Assembly: GCA_021779415.1 (NCBI GenBank)
Contig: JAJYAS010000034.1
Coordinates: forward strand, 1-12,070
Length of the DNA: 12,070 nucleotides
Direction of reading: 5' to 3'
Origin: Bacillota bacterium
Lineage (GTDB): Bacteria > Bacillota_B > Desulfitobacteriia > Desulfitobacteriales > Desulfitobacteriaceae
Shown here: positions 7,009-12,070 of the stretch, piece after piece
How the letters are laid out: each line of letters starts with the position of its first letter
How positions within the stretch are numbered: position 1 is the stretch's first letter
The notes under the pieces: generated by a model
The model's database searches: none
What the model was told of the DNA's origin: nothing
The model's input: the letters and a program-made list of their open reading frames with translations, nothing else
Position numbers and translations under genes: made by a program

Positions 7009-7782
7009 CTATTCCCATGATCCCGTTGAATTTTCACGTAGTAAGTCTAGCAAACGTTTCTTTACAACAAGTGCCTCGCTGCTAAGAAGGATATCTGGAT
7101 CACGGGGCCTGGTAAAAGGAATCGTGATCCTCTCTAAAATATGGGCAGGGCTTTGGCTTAAAACAACGACTTCGTCCGACATCAGGATAGCTTCTTCAAT
7201 ATCATGTGTTATGAAGACAACAGTAGGGCTGCTTTCGCTCCAAACGTTGAGGAGCCATTCCTGCATTTCTCGTCGAGTCAAAGCGTCTAATGCTCCAAAA
7301 GGTTCATCTAGGATCAAGGTTGTCTTGCCAAAGAGGAAAGTGCGCAAAAGTGCCCCTCTTTGTCGCATTCCGCCAGATAGCTGATTAGGGTAATGCTCCG
7401 TAAACTTACCCAAACCAAAGCGGTTAAGCCAGCGTCGTGCCGTCTCCCTTGACTTGCGTTTGTCTTCACGGCGGATATCACTACCCAAAGAAACATTATT
7501 CAGCAACGTGCGCCAAGGTAGAAGCAAATCTTTCTGTGGCATGTATCCTACTTGACCCGGGTGACCAAGAATCGATCGTCCATCGAGTAGGATGTCCCCC
7601 TGAGCCGATTTTTCCACCCCTGCAATCAAGTTGCAAATTGAACTCTTGCCACAGCCGGAAGGACCGATTATAGAGACAAACATCCCCGTTTCTATCTCTA
7701 TGTTAATCTCCGCCAACACATCCATCACAGATGTCCCGCCCCCTTGATAAGACAGGGACAAATTTCTCAGTTCTAACGTCAT
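7009..7782 (-). CDS. thiZ: ThiZ-like ABC transporter ATPase
   Basis: 257-residue cytoplasmic ATPase energising the thiamine/pyrimidine-precursor importer. Motifs with the chosen start are Walker A GPSGCGKSS at 40-48, Q-loop around Gln83 (YMPQKDLLLPW), signature LSGGMRQRGAL at 135-145, Walker B LILDEPFGALD at 156-166, and the H-loop His193 in FITHDIEE. It belongs to the nitrate/sulfonate/taurine-type ATPase group, which includes ThiZ and SsuB. I choose ATG 7780-7782, four nucleotides after the ThiY stop and preceded by AAAGG at the right distance. An upstream in-frame ATG (7833) would add 17 residues overlapping thiY and lies outside the conserved domain. It is the last gene of the riboswitch-controlled operon. 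Confidence 0.88.
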   Translation of the reverse strand: MTLELRNLSLSYQGGGTSVMDVLAEINIEIETGMFVSIIGPSGCGKSSICNLIAGVEKSAQGDILLDGRSILGHPGQVGYMPQKDLLLPWRTLLNNVSLGSDIRREDKRKSRETARRWLNRFGLGKFTEHYPNQLSGGMRQRGALLRTFLFGKTTLILDEPFGALDALTRREMQEWLLNVWSESSPTVVFITHDIEEAILMSDEVVVLSQSPAHILERITIPFTRPRDPDILLSSEALVVKKRLLDLLRENSTGSWE

Positions 7783-7786
7783 AATC

Positions 7787-8875
7787 TTAGGCCTTTGGTA
7801 GGAAGTTGTTTGTGAACGCTTTATCGGTATCAATCATTTTATCCAAAAGCTTATGGTCGAACATCCATTGGGCATAATTGTGCCAGACAGAGGCTTTTTG
7901 GACACCCCATTGCGATGCATCGGCCTGATATTGAGGACTGAGCCACGCCTGGCTTTTCTTAATCAATTGAGGATCGGCTTCCGGCGCGTTCTTGATCAGA
8001 ATGTTGGCCGCATCTTCCGGGTTTTTAATTGCGTATTGGTATCCTTCACTGACTGCCTGTGTGAAGCGACGAACTACATCCGATTTTTCCTGAGTCATTT
8101 TTTCGTTAGTAACCAAGACCGGGGTGTAATCGTCTAAAGCAGGGTTAATATCCTTCAGCCAAATCATGTTGAGAGGTGTTTTGGCCATTTCGGCCTGAAT
8201 CCCTTCCCAGCCGTAGAAGATCCAGGTCAAATCTATATCCCCCTTCGACATGCTGACCACCGGGTCGGCATCCCCAATGTTAATCATTTTAACTTTATTA
8301 AAATCTACCTTTTCCTTTTCCATTAATGCTTTAATGGTTGCAGTCTCTGACGGAAGCCCCCATCCGCCATAAGTCTTACCTTCAAAGTCCTTGGCCGTGC
8401 GAATATTCTTGCTCGCCAACGAAGCGAATCCAGAGGTATTATGTTGCAAGATAGTCGCAATAGAGACTAATGGCAAACCTTGTACACGGGCATCCGTTAC
8501 TTGTTCCTGCGCACTAATTCCAAAATCCGCTTTGCCAGTAGCCACTAGTTGCTCCACAGTACCCTGGCTTGAAGGCGGAACAATTTGGACATCCAATCCA
8601 GCCTTGCTGAAGTATCCTTTATCTTTGGCCACATAAAGACCTGTATGATTTGTGTTTGGTGTCCAATCCAGCATGATCGTCACTTTGTCAGGTTTCGACG
8701 GCGTTGTCGTCTGCGTCGATGATGTCGGATTCTGAGCGTTAGTGGCGCAACCGGTTAGCAGAAGAAGCGCGCACATGCTTGTCATTAATGTTAAACTCAA
8801 TGTTTTTTTGGCACACACAACCTGCTTTTTCTTCAAATGGTTTAAGGGTTTTTGTTTTAATAGTGTTTTAAGCAT
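7787..8875 (-). CDS. thiY: ThiY-like substrate-binding lipoprotein (NMT1/THI5 family)
   Basis: 362-residue extracellular binding protein that captures the substrate for the ABC importer. The lysine-rich start is followed by a hydrophobic stretch ending in the lipobox LTGC with Cys43, so it should be a membrane-anchored lipoprotein. A Thr/Ser/Pro/Gln-rich linker (46-62) precedes the NMT1/THI5-like domain, which opens with VTIMLDWTPNTNHTGLYVAK, a segment characteristic of ThiY-type pyrimidine-precursor binders. Other marks are KADFGISAQEQV and GGWGLPSE. The operon and TPP riboswitch support this substrate class over sulfonates or nitrate, but thiamine itself versus hydroxymethyl- or formylaminopyrimidine cannot be settled here. 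The n-region before the hydrophobic core is long, and the Shine-Dalgarno (AGAGAGG) is about 11 nt from the ATG. Confidence 0.85.
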   Translation of the reverse strand: MLKTLLKQKPLNHLKKKQVVCAKKTLSLTLMTSMCALLLLTGCATNAQNPTSSTQTTTPSKPDKVTIMLDWTPNTNHTGLYVAKDKGYFSKAGLDVQIVPPSSQGTVEQLVATGKADFGISAQEQVTDARVQGLPLVSIATILQHNTSGFASLASKNIRTAKDFEGKTYGGWGLPSETATIKALMEKEKVDFNKVKMINIGDADPVVSMSKGDIDLTWIFYGWEGIQAEMAKTPLNMIWLKDINPALDDYTPVLVTNEKMTQEKSDVVRRFTQAVSEGYQYAIKNPEDAANILIKNAPEADPQLIKKSQAWLSPQYQADASQWGVQKASVWHNYAQWMFDHKLLDKMIDTDKAFTNNFLPKA

Positions 8876-8949
8876 AGATTTTCACGCCTCTCTTTTACGG
8901 GTCAATTTTTAAATTTTGATTCCCCAGAACCATTTGTTGATTAAAGGGC

Positions 8950-9732
8950 TCACTCCTGCTTAGTATGTAACCAAGGCAACGCAAGCCGCCTAATTCCCGC
9001 AATCAATAAAAAGTAAAAAAGGCTGAGCACCGTGATCGCGACAATTGCGGCAAAGACTTGATCTGTCCTAAATGAATGCGAAGAACGTGTTAAATAGACC
9101 CCTAAACCAGAACTGGCTCCAAGCCACTCTCCAATTACCGCTCCCATTACGCTGTACGTTGCAGCTATCTTCAGTCCGGCAAAGAGGGACGGCAAAGCGT
9201 TGGGCCAACGAATCATATATACTATTTGCCAGCGAGTTGCCCCCATACTTTTGAGGAGATTGAGCAAGTCATCATCGCTCACCTCCAAACCTTCAATCAG
9301 GCTGACCGTAATTGGGAAAAAGCACACTAAGATAACCGTAACAATCTTAGGCAGTAAGCCGTATCCCAGCCATAAGATCAATAGCGGCGCTACTGCAATC
9401 AGCGGTACCGTCTGTGACACAATAAGCAACGGGTAAAACAAGCGCTTCACGATAGGCGAAAGCACCATAACCAACCCCGCCATTAAGCCAAGAGCTACAG
9501 AAAGAATAAACCCCGTGGTTGTTTCCAAAATGGTTGTTAAAGCATGTGACCATAACAGGTCCCGTGTACGCCAAATTGCTTTTATTACTGCTGACGGCGA
9601 TGGCAAGAGCCATAGAGGCAACTTGAAAAAGTCTACGATGATCTGCCAAACTGCCAAACAGAGGACTAGAAACACAAGTGCAGGAATGCCATCCCGCCAT
9701 TTTTTTTGAAAGTGCCCCTTTCTTACCGGCAT
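8950..9732 (-). CDS. thiX: ThiX-like ABC transporter permease
   Basis: 260-residue inner-membrane permease of the BPD_transp_1 family, presumably acting as a homodimer with ThiZ. About six hydrophobic segments follow a short basic N-terminus. WLLPSPSAV at 41-49 and the EAA-type cytoplasmic loop around residues 161-186 (LKSMGATRWQI through WPNALPSL) are family hallmarks; the loop should contact the ATPase. GEWLGASSGLG at 201-211 is also typical of the SsuC/ThiX branch. The start ATG 9730-9732 follows the previous stop by three nucleotides and has GGGAG upstream, indicating translational coupling. Sequence alone would also allow a sulfonate or nitrate permease; the riboswitch decides for thiamine metabolism. 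Confidence 0.87.
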   Translation of the reverse strand: MPVRKGHFQKKWRDGIPALVFLVLCLAVWQIIVDFFKLPLWLLPSPSAVIKAIWRTRDLLWSHALTTILETTTGFILSVALGLMAGLVMVLSPIVKRLFYPLLIVSQTVPLIAVAPLLILWLGYGLLPKIVTVILVCFFPITVSLIEGLEVSDDDLLNLLKSMGATRWQIVYMIRWPNALPSLFAGLKIAATYSVMGAVIGEWLGASSGLGVYLTRSSHSFRTDQVFAAIVAITVLSLFYFLLIAGIRRLALPWLHTKQE

Positions 9733-9735
9733 ATC

Positions 9736-10029
9736 CTACTTCTCCCGATATTTACGGATCTTTTCGTCGATTGTGGTTTGGCCGGGGTTATAATCCATCT
9801 TGATATAAGTCATAACACGGGAAGCCCCAGCTTTAACACATGCGTCTTGCGCCTCGCGGATAATGGCCCACAATTGATCCGGTTCACCTTCCATCGTAGT
9901 TTCCATCGGCCCCACTTCATACTTTACACCGCTGGCTGCTACGACTGCGATCGCCTCGTCCACCACTTCGAACAGTCGATCATCTTCAACTTTCGGTAGC
10001 ACCTGAAACGCCATCATAATTTTACCCAT
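9736..10029 (-). CDS. MTH1187/YkoF-family thiamine-binding protein
   Basis: 97-residue protein of the thiamine-binding MTH1187/YkoF family (formerly DUF77, PF01910). The characteristic central motif KYEVGPMETTMEGE spans residues 36-49, preceded by an amphipathic helix (LFEVVDEAIAVVAASG) and followed by a second one, ending in a short basic tail. There is no signal peptide or membrane segment, so it should be cytoplasmic. It is the first gene after the TPP riboswitch, with AAGGAG about 10 bases before its ATG, and sits three nucleotides ahead of the permease gene. In B. subtilis the two-domain YkoF binds the pyrimidine part of thiamine and is encoded with a transporter. A similar ligand-handling role for imported substrate is inferred here. 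Confidence 0.88.
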   Translation of the reverse strand: MGKIMMAFQVLPKVEDDRLFEVVDEAIAVVAASGVKYEVGPMETTMEGEPDQLWAIIREAQDACVKAGASRVMTYIKMDYNPGQTTIDEKIRKYREK

Positions 10030-10121
10030 TTTTTACCCACTCCTTTTTTATTACTTTATAGAGTATTCCTTCAAAAGACTCCCCTGTCCTGTAACTACAA
10101 GCCAATTATGGGCAAAATTGC

Positions 10122-10148
10122 AAAAAACCGCGCATGATATGCGCGGTT
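10122..10148 (-). terminator. Riboswitch expression-platform terminator
   Basis: Perfect 10-bp hairpin: AACCGCGCAT pairs with ATGCGCGGTT around a 3-nt loop (10126-10148), and on the minus strand it runs into a six-T tract (10122-10127). It lies about 15-20 nt after the aptamer and about 90 nt before the first gene. This fits TPP-dependent premature termination of the thiamine operon. The competing antiterminator pairing is not obvious to me by eye. Confidence 0.9.
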
Positions 10149-10164
10149 GCTCTTTACTTTATAC

Positions 10165-10258
10165 TTGCATTTACCTCCGCTGGCATTATCCAGATCAGGT
10201 TCGGTCGGTGGTAACTCTAACCACCCTCTCAGCCCAATTCCTTAAGCTCCCGTCACAT
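10165..10258 (-). ncRNA. TPP riboswitch (THI element)
   Basis: The minus strand shows the conserved THI-box parts in order. ACGGGAGC is at 10246-10253 and GGCTGAGAGGG at 10224-10234. The variable P3 hairpin GGTGGT/ACCACC lies at about 10210-10225. The hallmark ACCTGATCTGGATAATGCCAGCG segment covers 10178-10200, followed by GAGG. It senses thiamine pyrophosphate and switches off the downstream transport operon through the terminator at 10122-10148. The closing P1 stem is hard to draw with perfect pairing, so the outer boundaries are approximate. Confidence 0.95.
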
Positions 10259-10263
10259 ATTCA

Positions 10264-10302
10264 ATTATAGCTTCTGTTAAAATTTATCATACGTGAGTAA
10301 AT
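10264..10302 (-). promoter_or_regulatory. Promoter region of the thiamine operon
   Basis: On the minus strand a perfect TATAAT (10264-10269) lies just upstream of the riboswitch aptamer, but its -35 position is poor. Slightly upstream, TTGCAC is followed 17 bp later by TAAATT, an alternative pair. Either would start the transcript at or just before the aptamer. Confidence 0.4.
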
Positions 10303-10375
10303 TGTGCAAGCCCAATCGTATGGAAGGTACAATGCCAAAAAAATATTAAATTCTCGTGTCATTTTATAGAGGAAT

Positions 10376-10440
10376 TTGACGTTTTTTAGCGAAATGTATA
10401 TTGTAGTACTATAATTCAAAACCTACAATGTACTACAATA
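10376..10440 (+). promoter_or_regulatory. APC permease promoter with 11-bp inverted-repeat operator
   Basis: TATTGTAGTAC (10399-10409) is repeated in perfect inversion as GTACTACAATA (10430-10440), and a further half-site CTACAAT lies at 10423-10429. The left arm abuts a perfect TATAAT (10410-10415), and TTGACG (10376-10381) and TTTAGC (10385-10390) are candidate -35 boxes, though neither is at ideal spacing to TATAAT. TTGACG pairs better with TATATT (10397-10402, 15 bp). A dyad wrapped round a -10 box suggests a transcriptional repressor site. As RNA the same sequence could fold just ahead of the start codon. Confidence 0.55.
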
Positions 10441-10446
10441 AACAGA

Positions 10447-11859
10447 ATGGAGATGGTAGCCATTAACAAACTCTTTCGAAAAAAATCGATTGAACAACTT
10501 CTCTCAGAAACGCAAGGCAAAGCCAGTCTCAAGAAGACACTTGGCGCATTAGATCTCACGATGCTTGGAATTGGCGCCATTATTGGAACTGGCATTTTTG
10601 TCTTAACAGGAGTAGCAGCCGCAAAATATGCTGGACCAGGTCTGGTATTATCCTTTGTCATTTCAGGTATTGCGTGTGCTTTTGCGGCACTAGTTTATGC
10701 GGAATTTTCTTCATCCGTCCCCGTTGCTGGAAGTGCTTATACTTACAGTTATGTTTCTTTAGGGGAATTTATGGCTTGGATCATTGGGTGGGACTTGATG
10801 CTTGAGTACCTATTAGCGGCCAGTACCGTAGCCATAGGCTGGTCAGGATATTTCCAAATGTTGCTTAATGGCTTTGGCATCTACCTTCCAGCTTGGGCTT
10901 CCGGCGCGGTAGGCTCTGCCCCTGGTGCTCTTTTTAATCTTCCCGCTGTGGTAATTGCTTTGCTTATTACATTGTTGCTTTCGTTGGGTGTTAAAGAAGC
11001 CGCTCGATTTAATAATATCATTGTTTTTGTAAAGCTTGCGGTGGTCGTATTGTTCATTATCATTGGAGTATGGTATGTCAAGCCTGCCAATTGGACCCCT
11101 TTTCTCCCCTTCGGTTTTAAAGGGGTTATGGGTGGGGCAGCCATCGTATTTTTCGCCTACATTGGATTTGATGCGGTTTCCACAGCCGCCGAGGAAGTAG
11201 TAAACCCGAAGCGGGATATGCCCATAGGGATTATTGCTTCACTCGTAGTCTGTACCGTGCTCTATATCATAGTATCCCTGATTTTAACCGGTATCGTTCC
11301 GTACAAACTATTGGATGTAGCTGCCCCAGTTGCTTTTGCCCTCCATTATATTCATCAAGACTGGGCCGCTGGAATTATCTCTTTGGGTGCCATGGGTGGG
11401 ATCACCACAGTCTTACTCGTTATGCTCTATGGACAAACTCGAGTCTTCTTTGCAATGAGTCGAGACGGTCTCTTACCTAAAGTCTTTTCAAGTGTTCATC
11501 CAAAATACAAAACTCCCTTTCTCAGCACTTGGATAACAGGTATTGTCGTGGCCGTTATTGCTGGCATTACTCCCATTAATACGGTTGCAGAGCTCGTCAA
11601 CATCGGTACTCTATCTGCCTTCGTCTTCGTTTCAGTGGGAGTTATCGTCTTACGCAAAACCCAACCTAATCTTCGCCGCTCCTTCAGGGTTCCGTGGGTA
11701 CCGTTAGTTCCGATATTAGCTGCACTCTTCTGTCTTATTCTAATGGCTCAACTTCCTCTCATAACTTGGATTCGTTTTGTGGTATGGCTGGTAATCGGGT
11801 TAATAATTTATTTCAGTTACGGTATCCGTCACAGCGTTCTCGGAAAATCTCTCAAATAA
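10447..11859 (+). CDS. APC-superfamily amino acid permease, cationic amino acid transporter (CAT/YfnA) type
   Basis: 470-residue integral membrane permease, probably a proton-coupled amino-acid importer. The first helix carries GIGAIIGTGIFVLTG (residues 41-55), the unwound substrate-binding turn of APC transporters. GPGLVLSFVISGI, YAEFSSSVPVAGSAYTY and the TM6 segment FFAYIGFDAVSTAAEE followed by NPKRDMP are typical of the CAT subgroup (YfnA, YhdG). About 12 hydrophobic segments and the length fit the family. ATG 10447-10449 and ATG 10453-10455 are both in frame, but neither has a properly placed ribosome binding site; the only GGAG (10449-10452) would suit an ATT at 10462. It is divergent from the thiamine operon, has its own promoter/dyad and ends at a strong terminator. 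Substrate not determinable; unrelated in detail to the yjeM-like permease at the left edge. Confidence 0.9.
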   Translation: MEMVAINKLFRKKSIEQLLSETQGKASLKKTLGALDLTMLGIGAIIGTGIFVLTGVAAAKYAGPGLVLSFVISGIACAFAALVYAEFSSSVPVAGSAYTYSYVSLGEFMAWIIGWDLMLEYLLAASTVAIGWSGYFQMLLNGFGIYLPAWASGAVGSAPGALFNLPAVVIALLITLLLSLGVKEAARFNNIIVFVKLAVVVLFIIIGVWYVKPANWTPFLPFGFKGVMGGAAIVFFAYIGFDAVSTAAEEVVNPKRDMPIGIIASLVVCTVLYIIVSLILTGIVPYKLLDVAAPVAFALHYIHQDWAAGIISLGAMGGITTVLLVMLYGQTRVFFAMSRDGLLPKVFSSVHPKYKTPFLSTWITGIVVAVIAGITPINTVAELVNIGTLSAFVFVSVGVIVLRKTQPNLRRSFRVPWVPLVPILAALFCLILMAQLPLITWIRFVVWLVIGLIIYFSYGIRHSVLGKSLK

Positions 11860-11873
11860 ACTAAGTATGAATC

Positions 11874-11912
11874 AAAAATGAGGTTGGCCCATATGGGTCA
11901 ACCTCATTTTTT
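11874..11912. terminator. Strong bidirectional terminator between convergent transporters
   Basis: AAAAATGAGGTTGGCCC (11874-11890) pairs with 11895-11911 around an ATAT loop, 17 pairs with a single G-U wobble, ending in six Ts; the reverse strand offers a five-T tail. It lies 14 nt after the permease stop and 33 nt beyond the stop of the convergent EamA gene, so it serves both. Confidence 0.93.
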
Positions 11913-11944
11913 GAATGAGTCTATTTATAACTACTGTCAGGAGG

Positions 11945-12070
11945 TCAGCTACTACTAATCACTTCTTTTATTGGAGATGGCAGTGCCACTAGGATACACC
12001 GTACAGTAATCGCTGAAAGCACGATGATGCCACCGATCATGGCCAGTAGTCCCGGGGCTTCGCCCAACAT
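11945..12070 (-). CDS. EamA/DMT-superfamily transporter, C-terminal fragment
   Basis: The last 41 codons of a gene entering from the right edge. The reading frame is open through base 12070 and stops with TGA at 11945-11947. The segment LGEAPGLLAMIGGIIVLSAI is the usual final helix of EamA-domain drug/metabolite transporters, which ends LGE-P---IGG-lI--G. A short hydrophilic tail (PSPIKEVISSS) follows. This is a membrane transporter whose substrate cannot be told from the fragment. The ATG at the very edge is almost certainly an internal methionine. Confidence 0.7.
   Translation of the reverse strand: MLGEAPGLLAMIGGIIVLSAITVRCILVALPSPIKEVISSS

Noticed and set aside
7009..7833. Longer ThiZ start at 7833 overlapping thiY by 47 bases
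   Set aside because: The 17 extra residues precede the conserved domain start, and ATG 7782 has a suitable AAAGG and a tight 4-nt junction.
7009..9732. Sulfonate/taurine/nitrate (Ssu/Tau/Nrt) transporter
   Set aside because: The ATPase and permease alone would allow it, but the TPP riboswitch, the ThiY-type LDWTPNTNHTG motif and the thiamine-binding protein point to thiamine metabolism.
10262..10446. T-box or second riboswitch before the APC permease
   Set aside because: No T-box consensus or known aptamer motif is visible, and the predicted leader would be too short.

Overview
The window looks like chromosomal DNA from a low-to-moderate-GC Firmicute, most likely an anaerobic clostridial relative of Desulfosporosinus or Desulfitobacterium. 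The grounds are strong AAGGAGG-type ribosome binding sites, intrinsic terminators with U-tracts, a clostridial-type small ferredoxin, and a TPP riboswitch controlling a ThiXYZ-like transporter. The genus is an inference from gene content and style, not a database match. I see no rRNA, tRNA, CRISPR array, transposase or phage gene.

Layout, left to right. Bases 1-1395 (minus) hold most of a YjeM-like amino-acid permease whose C-terminus is off the left edge; it has a well-formed promoter at 1523-1551. A gene-poor stretch (1396-2013) follows: its right part is visibly AT-rich, then comes a run of compact hairpins (1816-2009). Bases 2014-6292 (minus) are a four-gene surface-glycan cluster, transcribed glf, GT2, PF03706 membrane protein, GT2. 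UDP-galactopyranose mutase supplies UDP-galactofuranose, and the two mutually similar family-2 glycosyltransferases flank a flippase-like membrane protein. Bases 6648-6836 (minus) encode a 62-residue ferredoxin as a single-gene unit with its own terminator.

Bases 7009-10029 (minus) are a four-gene operon behind a TPP riboswitch and terminator (10122-10258): an MTH1187/YkoF-type thiamine-binding protein, an ABC permease (ThiX), a lipoprotein substrate-binding protein (ThiY) and an ABC ATPase (ThiZ). Together they should import thiamine or a pyrimidine precursor when TPP is scarce. Divergent from this operon, 10447-11859 (plus) encodes a cationic-amino-acid-type APC permease. Its promoter region carries a perfect 11-bp inverted repeat, probably an operator. 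It ends in a strong bidirectional terminator, beyond which the C-terminus of an EamA/DMT transporter (minus) enters from the right edge.

Most of the window is interpretable as known families. I found no clearly undescribed system. The items most worth checking are the glf/GT2/flippase/GT2 cluster, the hairpin tract at 1816-2009, the operator-like dyad at 10399-10440 with its poorly placed start codon, and a 30-codon ORF between the ferredoxin terminator and glf.
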